This document shows positions 42,526-55,725 of a stretch of 64,000 bases of DNA, one piece after another. The stretch covers positions 239,265,539 to 239,329,538 of the forward strand of contig JARYHS010013630.1 of NCBI GenBank assembly GCA_031002005.1. The letters run 5' to 3'. Made by a program: the position numbers and the translations under genes. Source of the DNA: Vandiemenella viatica. Its lineage: Eukaryota; Arthropoda; Insecta; Orthoptera; Morabidae. Within the stretch, counting starts at the first letter, position 1, and the number at the start of each line of letters is the position of its first letter. The notes under the pieces were generated by a model. That model saw only the letters and a list, made by a program, of their open reading frames with translations, did not search any database and had not been told where the DNA came from.

Positions 42526-44364
42526 ATAAAAGGAATAAATGATAAATTACTTACTGCCTGCATCAATTTTTTGTGACTGGTCTAAAGGATTTGACTGTTG
42601 AACATGAAATTCTGATACAAAAATTAAAGTATTATGCTATTGTCGACATTTTTAATAAAAGGCATCCATACCTTTTGAATAGAAGACAAGAAGTGTCACT
42701 GGAACATTTCAATACTAGTTCACTGTTTTCTGAGAGGGTATATATGACATGTGGAAACATTGTTTTTAATGTTTATAAATGATAGACTCTGATTTATATA
42801 CAGAATTCAAAATGTGTTCTTTTTTTAAAATGACAAGCACAAGAATTAAAAATACCCCAGACATCTCTATCAAACATATTTCAAATTATGCCTTTGACCA
42901 TATTAATAATTGTTTTACAGCTAATTGCTTGTCATTAAACTTTCATAGAAATCATTATATGCAATTCAGTACCTCACCCAGATTAACACCAGACATAGAC
43001 ATAACATTTGCAGCTCAGTCTATTCAAGAGGTAGAATGAGTGAAATTTCTATGTTTGCATATAGATAATAATTTAAATTGTAGGGTGTAAGTCACTGATT
43101 TAGTAAAGTGATTGGGGGTAGACATATTTGAAATTCATTCAAGTACAGCAACAGATAATCAATGTGTGAAGAAATTAGTTTATTTCACTTTTCACTCTTT
43201 AATGCCATAAGCAATAATATCCTGGGCAATTCATCTCATAGAGACGAAGTATTCAAAGCCCCAAAAGCAATATGTGTGGGTTTAACAATAGAACTTCATG
43301 CAGAGAGCTGTTCGAGAAGTCCGTAATTTTAACATTTGAGGCCGAGTATATGTATACATTAACATCCTTTATAGTCACCATTTATATTCTATTTGAAGCA
43401 AATAGTAAACTTAACAACTATGGAATCAGAAATAAAAATGATCTTCACAATCTTTCATATTCAGGTATACATATCATCAATAGCTTCCCAACACATCTTA
43501 AATTTTTTGGGAAAGGATAACATTTAATTCAGGAAAAACTTAAAAGAATATTTGAAAACTCCTTTTACTCCATAGAAAAATTTATTTTAAGGTATCTAAA
43601 AAACAATTGTCATTAGTTTGTGTAAATGAAGTTGATACAATTCATATGCATATTATTCCGTGTCAGTGCATCTTTTATCGTATACAACTATTTTGCTACG
43701 CAATTTTTCATCTGTAAATTGACTATTTTCCACATCGCACAGAGCCAGTCTCTTATTTTAGGATCAATAGATGAATTGTATGAGATAAACACTGGAAACC
43801 AAACTATTCACACTATTATTAAATTAGAAGAGACAGGGATAAACTCTGTAGTTTACTGAAAGATTTTACTGAGGAAATAATGCAGAACTGAATTAAATAT
43901 TTTTGTGGCACCCTGCTTTCGAACCTTTAAGTTTTCATTTTTAGTGCCGTCGCCAACCAATCTCATTTCAGAATAAAACTAAAAGAATGTATATTTTAGT
44001 TCAGCTGTATAATGCTTCTTTTGAAAGAATGCATGGTGAAGAGATTTTACGAATGAAATTATCACAATTTTCGCTTGGAGTAATCGAGAAAATCAGTGTT
44101 CGTTGTTTTATTCAAGAAATGCGCCACTAATGCTACAGGATTGAGTCCCTTAAAATTTGACCAATTGCAAGAGAGCGGCTTGTGACGTCACCAGCAACTG
44201 CGCATGCCCAGCAGCTTTGGTGCAGGCAGATGTTACGTGCAAAGAACGGCGTCAAGGAATCTATCAGGTGTTGCGATGAGAAAGAAAACGAAATCGAATG
44301 GAGGATTAAGTAACACTCTTCAGTCGATGATCATATGTAGAATAGATGTTGCGTTGATACTCAC

Positions 44365-44391
44365 GTCTGAAATACACGGTGTTTTCGCCAT
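44365..44391 (-). CDS. TOX: Second assembled copy of the TOX alternative first exon
   Basis: Sequence, start context and GTGAGT donor are identical to 37496-37522. The upstream open frame of 173 codons differs at one residue (W to R). Because the whole block is probably an unmerged contig overlap, this is likely the same exon from the other haplotype or a second read set, not a real second promoter. Confidence 0.5.
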
Positions 44392-46374
44392 GGTGTTCAG
44401 CTCTGGACTAAATGAAGAGAGGTCGAGGGTGAGGGGAGGAAGGATCGGTCGGTGGAAGGGAGCAGGGAGCGACTCGCACCCTAGCATAGGACCAGGTATA
44501 ACAGCGGGCAAGAGAATGCTGCTGCAACAGGCGGCACCTGACACGCGCCATCTGCCATCATTAGGAGAGGGCCAGGTAGCCGTTCCAGCAGTGCTCCGAA
44601 AATTCACAGGATATTCAAAATCCAACAGCAGGTACAGACAGCGAGATAACTTGCTTTGAAGGACGCAATTGACATGAACGTCCAGCAATGTGTTTGATAC
44701 AATGCGACCGATATAATAACACCGCTGGCGCATCTCCAGCTTTCTGCTAAGTTTAACATAACATATCACTGCCTGGCAGTTTCGAGCAGTTACACAAATC
44801 GTCGGTTGCTGTTTGTCAAAAATTACAGACTTATAGTTCAATGGTCGCTTAGATTTGGGGGTTCTTGGTGTGTGAACAAATTATCACAGTAAATAATTAA
44901 GACTGCAATCCGCGTCAGCATTTGCGATTAATAGTAACTGATTAAAGAAGCTAATAAACGATTCAAAGAAAAATTTCGTAGGTTTGAATCAAATCTGTAA
45001 AGACACCATCAAACAATATCAAATTTTTCATAGGTTTGTAAATCAAATTAGAAGGGAGAAAGCCCTAAATAATTGGTTAGGTGTGTTGGAATACTGAACG
45101 GAATAAATATTACTTAACTGGTTAAAAAGATTGATGCAAAAATTGTAAAAAAATAAAATAAAAAATCAAAGTTCGAATAAAATAGGTATCAAATTTTACT
45201 AAACAATGCCTCAATTTTCAGCATATTACCAATGACGTAGGTTGTATATGCTGGTTTCAAAGATTTCTATTTACGAATTTTCCTGGTTATAAGGTACAGC
45301 AGCAGAATAATTCACCAAGGATAGTTAGGAAGGGCAGGAGGCGCAAAGTTTTGCTACCGAGAAATTAATTTAAACATTTATCATCATAACTGCAGGCATT
45401 ACGTAGCCATTCTAATGAATGACATGCATAGTACAACAGGTTTTTGGTTATTTTTGCTTGTGGCTTTACGCCTAGACGACGAGATCATTAACGACGAGAA
45501 AGGACTGGGGGGAAGGAATGGTAAGGAATTCGGCCATGGTCTTTTGAAGAAATCATCCCGACATCTGCTGGCGATATTTCGGGAAACAATAGAAAACCGA
45601 AATCTGAACTGCCGGCCGTAAATTCAAACCCACGTCCTACCGAACGGAGGCCAGAGCGGTACAGCTCACCCATCAAGCTCAGCTTAACTTCTCTCTTTTT
45701 TTTTCTTTTTTTTTTTAAAAAAAGAAGAGGTATCAGCTATATATCATCATGACAAAACGACTACGTTCAATAGCATGCAATTAATTACAAGTCGAGCACA
45801 TTAGATCCGGGAGAGGATTAAGGTCCAAGAAGGGTAAGAAATTCCACCATGCCCTTTGAAGGAACCATGATGACACTCGCCTCGAGTGATTTCGACAAAT
45901 CGCGGAAAAACCGAAATCTAGATGACCGGATCGGTATTCGATCCCGTGTCCTCCCGAATGGCCAGTCTAAACGTTAACCGGTCATCCATTAGGCTCAGTA
46001 ATTAATAACCAATCATAAAGGTATTTCCACAGTCTAACCCTGGGCCCCAAAATCCAAGCGTCGACCCTGGGAGAAAGTAGCATCTTTGGGCCAATCCCCA
46101 CAGATGATGAATCATTTTATGCGACAAACAGTCAATATTGTAGACCAGCGTTTCCCAAAACTGCCTTGTCGCCTCGCCTCGCCTTAGTCCTTGCAATATA
46201 TCATGGAACGTTTGCAAGGTCTAGTTATTAATATGAAGGAATATTTCAAAATCAAACCAACAAAGAGTGGATAAGGACTCCATTTATATTTAATGTAAAA
46301 TCCTAGACGGAATTGCCGGATTCAGATGTTGAGTGTATAATTTAACTGTCGTGTGACCTAACTGAATATATATA

Positions 46375-46866
46375 CAGGGTATTACAAAAAGGTACGGCCA
46401 AACTTTCAGGAAACATTCCTCACACACAAAGAAAGAAAATATGTTATGTGGACATGTGTCCGGAAACGCTTACTTTCCATGTTAGAGCTCATTTTAGTTT
46501 CGTTAGTATGTACTGTACTTCCTCGATTCACCGCTCGTATTGTGGACGGCTGTGATACAATACGCCATTCTCCAGGGCTGCATCAGCGCATCAGGGATTC
46601 CATGCGACGGAGGGTGGATGCATGTATCCTCGCTAACGGAGGACATTTTGAACATTTCCTGTAACAAAGTGTTTGAAGTCACGCTGGTACGTTCTGTTGC
46701 TGTGTGTTTCCATTCCATGTTTAATGTGATTTGAAGAGAAGTAATAAAATGAGCTCTAACATGGAAAGTAAGCGTTTCCGGACACATGTCCACATAACAT
46801 ATTTTCTTTGTTTGTGTGTGAGGAATGTTTCCTGAAAGTTTGGCCGTACCTTTTTGTAACACCCTG
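46375..46866 (+). mobile_element. Mariner deletion derivative, second assembled copy
   Basis: It is the same element as at 39487-39978, with the same inverted arms and C-terminal transposase frame (stop at 46662-46664). The right end here is AACACCCTG, so the terminal base is intact in this copy, while copy 1 has A in its place. A (TG)n(TA)n run of about 24 bases follows directly. Confidence 0.85.
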
Positions 46867-48414
46867 TGTGTATATATATATATATATATATGAGAGAATA
46901 GCATTGACGCATTTTTGGCTATCGACCGGAGTATCCAGTTTAGGCAGCAAAAAGTTTAAAATTTCTGATGGCTTTTGTCAATGACTTTGTAGTCAAATTT
47001 TCAACACAAGTTTTTCTAAAAATTAAATATAGAAACATATTGGAGAATTAAGTTATTATATGTTAATCCATACGTTTTTAGTTAATAAGAAACAGCTTCA
47101 CATTTCTCATTTGTGGTTTGATCTTATTTCTACTTCATTTTTGCAATTATTTTTGTAATAATTTTATACAACTCATTATAAGTTATTAGAGTTCGTGAAA
47201 ATCATACTGACTTCCAAATATTTCTTATTTTGAGATGTGTGGATACAAGTTTTCACTGCGTCACAAAAAACAATCCTAAAAATACCCGGGTAAAAGGAAA
47301 GGCTTAGGAAACGCTGCTGTAGATGATACAGTAGTAATCGTGTTCAGAGGACAACGCAACTATAATCACTCCTTTATTATTTTACATAACTAAAAAAAAC
47401 TAACTTAGTCCACAATCTGTTGGTTGGATCCCCCCCGAAGGATTGTGTCCTTTCCTCTTGAAACTGCAGTTAGCGGGGAATCAGAACCACGGAACGTCCT
47501 GGCGTAGTTCAGATGATTAAACACAACTCTAAAATATTCCTGACCTCACCGGAATTTGAACACGGGACCGGATTCGTAAATGTTAAAAGCAAAAGCTTTA
47601 CACAGTGTTTTAAAGAAAAGAAAAAAATACTTTGGCTGCAACGTTTATTTATCCAACTATATGTGTAACTTTATTATTGCTTCGATTAAACATCAAGATA
47701 ACACACTACTTTATTCAGTTATAAATTTCGATTTACTTTCACGTCTTTACTGACAGCAAACAAAGGAAATAATGTTTAATAAAAATAACCGGAATGAAAT
47801 CGCAGCGGCACACTACGAGTATTTGGAAGGCGTTGAAACTACCGTTATACTTCTTATATTCTCGGTTGTCGCTTTTAATGAGCAGTCAGTGAAACATCAT
47901 TGCAAAAAAAGTAACAAAATTCACACACATTGCAATTCTGGTGTAGATTTCAGGGCTAATGCTCTTACTGTTAAATGCCTTATTACTCAATTATTCTGCC
48001 TGGAGGCAGGAACTTTCATTGTAGAGCCCTCTTCTCCACACTTCTCTGTCTTTCACTAATCTGCCAATCTGCTAATCTGCCAATCTTCCCCAAACCTGAA
48101 ATTACATAAGATCAGGAACCAATCATTCATCATTACTTCCATCGCTTCTTTTAGTAAACATTCTATTCTGATATTGTGTCAAACCCAGTTCATTTTTATC
48201 TTCTTGATTCTCCTTTCTGCATCTATTCTTTTAATTACCTGCTCATTACGCATCCATCTTACAATTTCGTTCCTTCTAGTCGTCTCCATATCCATATTTC
48301 ATAGCACTTCTATTCTTATTTCATCTCATTTCTTTTAAGTTAATGTTTAATCTCCATACGACGCCAAACTAGATATTTCGTCACCATTTATACTCTTATC
48401 CAGCGGTCTACATA

Positions 48415-49018
48415 GTACATTCCATTCCGACTCTCTGACTATAGTATAGGAAGCGCGGGAAACTATTTTATGCTTTAAATCAGCATACAGAGCCGTAATT
48501 AAAAGCCATATCGTCTCCGCAAGACTGTAGTCTCCCTTTGTTCTCAGAGCATCGAGTATCGCGTGTATTCTGTCGTAATCGGAGATTTGGGGGTAAAATT
48601 TCATTCAGTATAGAATTACTAATTTATAGTGGGAGAGCAAACAGCTGGAAAACTTTTCGGCATCTATGGCGCCAAGCTGCTTCTTTAACAACTCTTCAGT
48701 GGCTTACTTCTGAGGACAATTTAAGTCAGAGGGATTCCATTAGCAGATGTGTGGAAAAAGTTTTAGGCTTTCGATTTCTCCATCTTCTCATATCAGTTAT
48801 CAAGCAAAGTACCGGTAGTGAATTATGATAATAGAAGAAGTTACAGACGAAATATAATAGTCGTTTAGAGAAATAGAGACAGTGATGGAAGTAAGCTGAA
48901 TTAATCTTTCTGTGGATTGAGCATTTCACACAAAGATTTAAATACGATGAAGTAATGAATTGTGGATTTACAGCTTTCTTTAAATTATGTGTTAAATATA
49001 ATTAGTTAAACTGAAACT
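48415..49018. other. Unassigned intron sequence after the duplicated block
   Basis: A minus-strand frame (48604-48347) of 85 codons reads across the end of the duplicated block but has no motif I recognise. It begins ISDYDRIHAILDALRTKG and could be LINE-derived. The rest is featureless. Confidence 0.35.
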
Positions 49019-49262
49019 GATTTTTTTCCTTATAGCTTTACCCTAGTCGACGTGAAGGTAATTAGAAGCGTGAGAGAACTGGAGATAAGGAACGGGAAGG
49101 TCTTCGGCCATGAACTTTTAAAGGAACCATATCGGCATTCGCCTGGAGTGATTTGAGACCCATGGAAAAATGAAATCTGCGTGCAAGACGGAGGACTCGA
49201 ATCCATGTTCTCCCGAATGCAATGACAGAGCTATACCACTCACGAACCACACTCTGTTTCAT
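49019..49262 (-). repeat. tRNA-derived SINE, family A
   Basis: An inverted A tail (T run near 49020) and the head near 49260 (GTGGTTCGTGAGTGGTATAG) bound it. The body GATTTCATTTTTCCATGGG and GGCCGAAGACC matches the family. The copy is moderately diverged. Confidence 0.7.
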
Positions 49263-49528
49263 GATTATGAGCTAGGGAAAAAAAATACTGGCAGTCAGTT
49301 AACTGATGCGGAAATTATAATGTACAGTACCACAAGATTTAAAGCCATGGGTCGATTGTGTTAAGTCACCGTGTTGTCAATTCTCCTTGCAATTGCGCCA
49401 GAGGGGAGCTCAGATAATAACCGCGCCGAAAATAATGTGAGAGATTTGAACAGCGCATCAAACAGCGCATCAAACAGACGACACATTCAGCCACAAAATA
49501 CTTCGCTGGACAGAAGCTTAAAGTTCCA

Positions 49529-51996
49529 TTAAAATAATGTAATTTGAAGATAACGTGGTGCTATTTTTGAAACGTTAATAATCAAATCATTTTCTAATTG
49601 CAGTCTATTTCTCTTTTTAGTTTTAATGTCTACCATTGCAGAAAATGTTAGTTCACACAAGTATGAAGTGGCGAATGGCACTAATAATTTTAGAGCTTCC
49701 CTTGCCAGCTCTGGGTATTCATGTTTTCTTTTCATCCAAAATACGTCGATACTTTGTGAATTAAATTCCATTTTAAGCATGCCATCAGCAGCTAAATCTA
49801 TAAGACATTCTTTCATATTTGTGGTGACATCAGCCATATCTATTGACTTGTCTAAAAAGGGGTTTAAAATCCATCCACGCCCATTGTCAGCTTCAGAATG
49901 CCAGTCTGGATAGTATGTCATAAGTTTCTCTTGTAAATTATGCAAGCTCTGTATCATGCAAGGAATGTGAGCCCTTACTACGAGACTTTGGTCTGATGCG
50001 TTATCTTCAACAATCTTCTGAACACACGGAAAAGACTCGAATATAATGTTTTGCAGAGAGGTTAACCACAAACGAAGTTTTGCGTGAAATGCTTTGACTT
50101 TATCTTTAGCTGTTAAAATATTTTCTTCTCTACCTTGGAGGTTCTTGTTCAAATTATTAAGGTGGCTAAAAAGATCTGCCAAAAATGCTAATTTCAAGAG
50201 CCAAATAGGGTCAGAAAAACGATTAGCATTTTCAGATCTTGTATCTTGTAAGAACATTAACAATTCAGCTCTCAGTTCTAGAACTCTTGTCAATACCTTT
50301 CCTTTGGATAGCCACCTGACTTCTGTGTGATAAAGGAGATTTTGATGAAGCGAGCCCATATCTTCACAAACGATTCTGAATAGCCGGGTTTGCAAGGCTT
50401 TACCTTTGATAGAATTCACAATTTTTATTACCTCCTTGAGCACATCATTTAAATCAGAAGATACTACCTTATCAGGTAGAGTCTGTCGATGAAGAAAACA
50501 GTGTGTCCAGGATATGTTTGGCATTATCGATTTTAATTTCGCAATGAGTCCGCTATTTTTGCCAGTCATAGCTTTAGCGCCATCACTACAAATAGCGATA
50601 CATTTTTTCCAATCAATATCGTAGCCGCAAGTGCTTTCTAAAAACATAAAGTACAAACACTGGCCAGAAGTGTTTGCAAGAAGTGCTCTGCAAAATAAGA
50701 TTTCTTCTATGACATTGTCACCTGCTTCAAAGCGGACAAATACTACAAACTGAGCACAATCGGAAACAACTGTAGATTCGTCAAACTGCAAAGCAAAATG
50801 TTGGCTGTTCTTTAATTTTTCGATTACTTGTTCTTGAATATCATGGCCATATTGTTTATTCTGCGTGAAATAGTATTAACAGAAAGTGGTATGTTTTTTA
50901 ACTTGTTTGCCTCCTGTTTACTGACCATAATTTCAACCATATCAAGAGCTGCTGGCAAAATAAGATTTTCGGCAATTGTATGTGATTTCCCTGCTTTAGC
51001 AACTCGATATGCGACTTTATAGCTAGCTAATAATGCTGAATCATTAACATTGGATGCCTGAAAATAAACCAGACAATATAAAAGTGAGTGTGAAATAGCC
51101 AATAAAAATTAAGCATTTCGAAACCTTTGCAAACCAAAATTAAGTATAATAAAATTTGTATGCAAACGGCAAAGAAATAAACATCATAAGACATCAACAG
51201 TAGAGATAGCAACAATTAGAATAAACTCGACTTGATTCGGTTATCCATGCTAAAATTAAATTAATAAAACGATTTTATTACCTGAATTATAGTATTTTGC
51301 TGCTGACTAAGAGCTTTCAACTTTCGTTCAAAGAAATCCAACGGCTTATCGGCTTCTTTTTGATGCTTGGTTGTGAGATGCCGCATAAGCTTTGACGGTT
51401 TCATACTCTCACGTGATAAAACATCGCCACAAATTACACATTGAGGTTTATTATTTATGACTGTGAACCCGTATTTCAAATAAATGTCATCGTAATGTGT
51501 ATTTTTTTCGGGTTTGATTCACCACTACCGCTATTGACACTCGTACCACATGTTGAAGGCTGCGATCTTTTGAGAAACTTATCCATTTTACAACCACGCG
51601 GAGCAAGCGAAAAAACCAAAGAATGACGTCCGTACTTGTTGACTGCACTTAATTGAATTGAGTGAGCTGAGAATTGAAACAAAATAACATTGCGGTGTGG
51701 CAACGTCGCCGTCTCCGACGCAGTTTGACCCGCGCGAATTTGCGTACAAGTTCATAGCTTTACCCACTTACCTCGTACTTACTTTCAAAAGTCTCGCGGC
51801 TTCTTGCAGAGTGTAGATATGGATAATATTAAAATGTACCAAAATAGAAAAAAACAACATTTACGTAGTAATTTAATTAAATTATTTCTTTGTCTTCTAT
51901 GATGTGTCGCGGTCGGGGAGAGGAGGGGGGAGGGGGGTCGCCAGAAATTTTCAACTTGTAAAGGGGTCGCGAAATCAAAAAGAATGATAAACACTG
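49529..51996 (-). mobile_element. hAT element, Buster/ZBED5-like, transposase broken
   Basis: On the minus strand: MDKFLKRSQPSTCGT start region (about 51590), BED zinc finger (CVICGDVL, then MRHLTTKH), a probable intron (51281-51060, CAG|GTAATA to TTTTCAG|GCATCC, phase 0), then the transposase core. The long frame 50791-49529 (420 codons) has LQFDESTVVSDC, AICSDGAKAMTGKNSGL (a catalytic Asp block), SWTHCFLHR, TEVRWLSKGKVL and the C-terminal EALKLLVPFATSYLCE dimerisation block. Frameshifts near 51500 and 50848 break it. The right end CAGTGTTTATCATTC (inverted, at 51996) is a hAT terminus next to CTCTAGAG; the left terminus was not found. Confidence 0.85.
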
Positions 51997-53189
51997 CTCT
52001 AGAGAATCCTTCCCTATCAGCCAGTCTGAAAAGCACTTCGTTATTCAGGATGCCAGTTTTTAAAAAAATATTTTTAACAATACCGTATTTTAATTCCATT
52101 AGGTTGATTCTATTTAGGAAGGCCTGGAAGCCATGCATTTTTTTGCATGGAACCCAGAAGTCATATGCGTGTTGATATTAAGTGTTTAAATTGTTTTTTC
52201 GCAAGTCCCATTGGAAATAATATATTGCTGGTATTTATGCCGACAGGAAAACAAAAAGTGCTACATTTTTTAAAATTACAGATTTAGAGGAAAAACTAAA
52301 ATGGTACCACGTTTCCAGTTCAAAAATATATATTTCACAAACTTTGCAAGTCCTTTTCAAAGCTTGCAGCTATCGAGGAGGTATGAGAATCGAAAAAAGA
52401 AAAATACCAATAGCGGTTAAGCTGTTCATAGTAGACAGCGTCTATAAATATGCTTTTCGAGAAACAGATACTATTTGTTTCTCCTGAGTGCACACCACCA
52501 CTGTTTCGTAATATACCATTTAATGAATAAGTTTTACTCTGGGATGGAAAATGTGTACAGGTTCTATCTTTATGGCGAAAGAAATATTAATTACAATTTC
52601 AATTTTATATCAGTTTTGTTCATCCAGAGTAAATGAGAGAAAGATGCTACTTAATGCACAGATAGAGTTTTATTTGATCTTAGCAATATCTGCACTAGCT
52701 GTTACATTGTTAAATGTGAAATTGCTACCTCAGCCAATCACTTTGAAAAAAAAAAAAAGACACTAAAAGCTGATACATGTGAAACTTAAGTAAAAAAAAA
52801 ACATATAGCCTATTGCAAGGCTGATACGAGAAGTTCTCAACCATACATAGTTATGGATATTATATATGTTACGATGATAAATAAATTTACATACTCTCAA
52901 AGAAATTTTAGAGAGTTACAATATCAAACCACAACTTGGACATACTGCTCAATTCTTATGCTTTTTTTGCATAAAACAATACAAATAAGCTGGTGGTTTT
53001 AGTTCTTATTTTTCCTTATTTACTGCAGAAGAATTATATTTCCGTTCTGCATTCGATATAACTAAAATAGTATGTGGTCTGAAAATAAGCTTCTCCTTTT
53101 GCTCATAAACTGTCTTGCAACTCTTTATCGCTGTTAAATACCCTCCTCGAAAGTCATTTTTGAGCTTGGAAAGTAGATAATTTATCACT
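51997..53189. other. Unassigned intron sequence
   Basis: The first eight bases (CTCTAGAG) are a candidate target duplication of the hAT element. Nothing else is recognised; an A run lies at 52747-52759. Confidence 0.4.
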
Positions 53190-53340
53190 GACGGTTGGAG
53201 CGACCGGGTGGCTGCTTAGTGGTTGAGGCAACTGACTGGAGATTGAAAGGTTCCCAGATCGAATCCCTGTCTCGACGGAGATTTTCGTAAGCCGTAACCA
53301 CGATTTTCACCTCTGGCACAGCTTATTTGTATTGCCAACT
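53190..53340 (+). repeat. tRNA-derived SINE, family C
   Basis: The plus strand has GAGCGACCGGGTGGCTGC, TTAGTGGTTGAGG (A-box region) and CAGATCGAATCCC (B box), followed by a body with GATTTTCGTAAGCC and CACAGC. The A-box to B-box spacing is right for a tRNA-derived promoter. Confidence 0.6.
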
Positions 53341-54340
53341 ATGTCAGAATGCTTCCGTTGTTCGAATACCACGTTAAGTTGTATGTCCACTCAAGGGCAA
53401 AAAACACAATTCGTTGCAAATTCAAGCCAAATAAAGGTTTATAAAGATCATAATACGCCAAAACTAAGACACGTACATACATTGACAGTCAAGACAGGGT
53501 TGTAAAGTAGGTGGGCAGTTCCTCGAACGTACACAACTTCGTTGGCGACGGGGCAGTGTTTCCGGCGACATTTTTTTAAGCATAACACCAACTCGACACA
53601 TCTTTCCGCGATTCTTCCCCTGAACGGCACCGCGCAACTAGTGCAACAGGCTGTCGTAGTACTCCATGTCCACTGAAGTGTTCCTCACCTTAAAGTCGAT
53701 AATAATATTACAGACTTCCTAGGGATTCCCCAAAAAATCGTAGTAATGACCTTAGTGACTATTACCTTTGCCTCCCTTGTCGTAGGTTCGTCGGCCTACG
53801 CCATTCTATAGATTGTCATTTCATTTCCTCTGTAACAATAGGCTCCAGTAATTCTACCATGGAAACGATTCAGAAGCAACTCTCAGTAGGTGGCAGGAAT
53901 TTGGGATATCTGCTGAGAAATCCTACAAACGATTGACTAATTGCATTCCACGCTGGGTTAGGGAGACATTACCTGTTGTAAACACAACCACAGTCCATCA
54001 AGCATTCCTCGATGAACCTTCTGCCAAAACGAAACAGTTTAGGCCAACAGCGTGCAAAATGAGTGCACCCAACACATCCCACTCAACTGACGCATATCGT
54101 CGGCTGAAACTAGCATGGAATGTTAACCTACCTGCTCAGGCTCACTGAAAAGGGGAAAAAGGTCTTGGGCGAAATAAAGGGTTGATTCAACCGAATTTCA
54201 CTCACGAAATGAAAATCGAAAACTGGATGACTACACCGAAGATGACTTTCTAAAATCAGGACAATTACTTAACTACTGTCCCCCCCTAGCTAGTTTTTCA
54301 TAAGAGAGAGAGAACTCTACATCTAACTTGTAGGGGATCC
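53341..54340 (+). pseudogene. Possible Tc1-like transposase C-terminal relic
   Basis: Around 53895-53970 the plus strand reads AEKSYKRLTNCIPRWVRETL, resembling the closing (V)xSMPRRVxAV block of Tc1-like transposases. The rest of the region is degenerate, and no TIRs or catalytic block were seen. The call rests on this short match and could be wrong. Other frames (for example 53933-54148) have no motif. Confidence 0.25.
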
Positions 54341-54349
54341 CCTTCTAGC

Positions 54350-55725
54350 GTTGCCAACTTATTTAGAAAAAAAGTTTATATTTGCCTTTTGAAAAGAAAA
54401 ATATAAAGTATATGAAAGAAAAAAAAGTATTTTTAAATTTTTGTATATTGCCTTAAACACACATTCTTTCGCTTTTACTGGACTAGCTATTAATTTTTTG
54501 TTACATTTCAAGGTGTTATAGATGGTACCAAATTCTAAATCCAGTGTTACAAGTAAATGAACAACTCATTTTAATAAAATTTAAAGACGCCCTGTTTCTC
54601 CTGTTCTATCATTTTGCATACATTTCGTTTCATCATAAACAAAAAAATGTCGGTTGGAAATTAATAAAATTCCTTGAATTGTACAGTTTACCAAAAATAA
54701 AGTATTTCCGCATACTTTATGGTTAGACTAAAGTATGTTGACCAAAAATAATTTATGCCAGTGCGCCACAATTTCGCATTAAATTAGGCCTACAATTTAT
54801 TCAACAAAAGATCATGCTCACAATTTTCTGAAAATTATTGAAAATCGATATTGACTGACTTACGTGACGCAATGGTAAAACTCACAGTGCATAGAAGTCG
54901 CAAAGAATTTATTTTGAGGACCCCCGCTTTTTTTTTTTTTTTTTTTTTTTTTACTATTTACCTAAAGTCATTAGAAGCGGGATGGGACTGGGGACAAGGA
55001 ACGGGAAGGAATACGGCCATGGCCTTTTTGAAGGAAGAATCCCGGCAATCACCTGAAGTGATTTGGGAAAACCATGGAAAATTCAAATCTGGATGCCCGG
55101 ACGGGGATTCGAACCCGCGTCCTCCCGAAAGCGAGACCAGAACGTTAACCGTTGACCCACCAATCTCGGTGATCCCTTCTTATCCAGTTATATGTTTCCT
55201 CCCACAAATCTTTATATTTTTGTAATTGTTTAGGCTTCATCAATTTTTAGTTTCTTTGGAGCTACTGGTGTATCACTACCACAAACATAATATGAATTAC
55301 TTGCCGTTTTAAACAATGTAAAAGAAATAATGAAGTTGTAGACTCGAACCACAAAACGACGAGATACAGAAGAAACGGCAAATTATCCGCTTGTCAGTCA
55401 CATGACTGACATGCAACATTCCGTTCAGTAATGACGGCGAGCGAACACGAGTCGACAGGAATGCAACAATGTGGATGGTCCGCTTTTGTTGTCTCGGCTC
55501 CGAAGTGGTTAATTAGGTACACACAACACAGGACACAAGCGGACAAAAAAAAACCACGGCCGAAAGGCACTTTTTCTTGCATGCAGTTGTGGAACTAACA
55601 TGTATTGTATATTTACTCGAAATGAAGTATTTTTGCATACTTTATTGGTAGGAAAAAACAGCCTATAAAGACCAAAAATAAAGTATAATACTTTGTTGTA
55701 ATGTATGGTTGGCAAACCTGGCCCC
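54350..55725. other. Possible non-autonomous element with repeated CATACTTTAT motifs
   Basis: GTTGCCAACTTATT near 54352 and, inverted, GTTTGCCAACCATAC near 55720 may be termini. AAGTATTTCCGCATACTTTA (54702) and AAGTATTTTTGCATACTTTA (55625), each followed or preceded by ACCAAAAATAA, repeat inside. No target duplication could be fixed. A family A SINE (54928-55172) lies within. Confidence 0.3.
54928..55172 (-). repeat. tRNA-derived SINE, family A, well preserved
   Basis: It has an inverted A tail of about 25 bases (54928-54952), and on the minus strand the head CACCGAGATTGGTGGGTC, B box GCGGGTTCGAATCCC, then GTCCGGGCATCCAGATTTG and AAGGCCATGGCCG. Its B box is perfect, and it is the best preserved copy of the family in the window. 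Confidence 0.85.

Larger units (their letters stand above)
42526..48414. repeat. Duplicated block, copy 2 (starts at the N gap)
   Basis: This 5889-base block begins with the first base after the gap and corresponds to 35657-41525. Sub-features at matching places are: an alternative TOX first exon (44391-44365), SINEs (45457-45690, 45694-46005, 47413-47590), a mariner derivative (46375-46866, followed by a TG/TA microsatellite absent from copy 1) and a LINE fragment (47990 onward). Small frameshift-type differences occur in open frames of both copies. Confidence 0.95.

Noticed and set aside
41508..42566. Open frame of about 350 codons across the gap
   Set aside because: It consists almost entirely of N; the frame is meaningless.
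35657..48414. True tandem duplication creating two alternative TOX promoters
   Set aside because: The block boundaries coincide with the N gap on both sides; unmerged contig overlap is the simpler explanation.
53448..53630. Minus-strand ORF near a SINE and Tc1-like relic
   Set aside because: No conserved motif, short, and in a degenerate repeat region.
3255..55172. tRNA genes
   Set aside because: A and B boxes are present at many sites, but none folds into a tRNA with an acceptor stem, and each continues into a shared SINE body.
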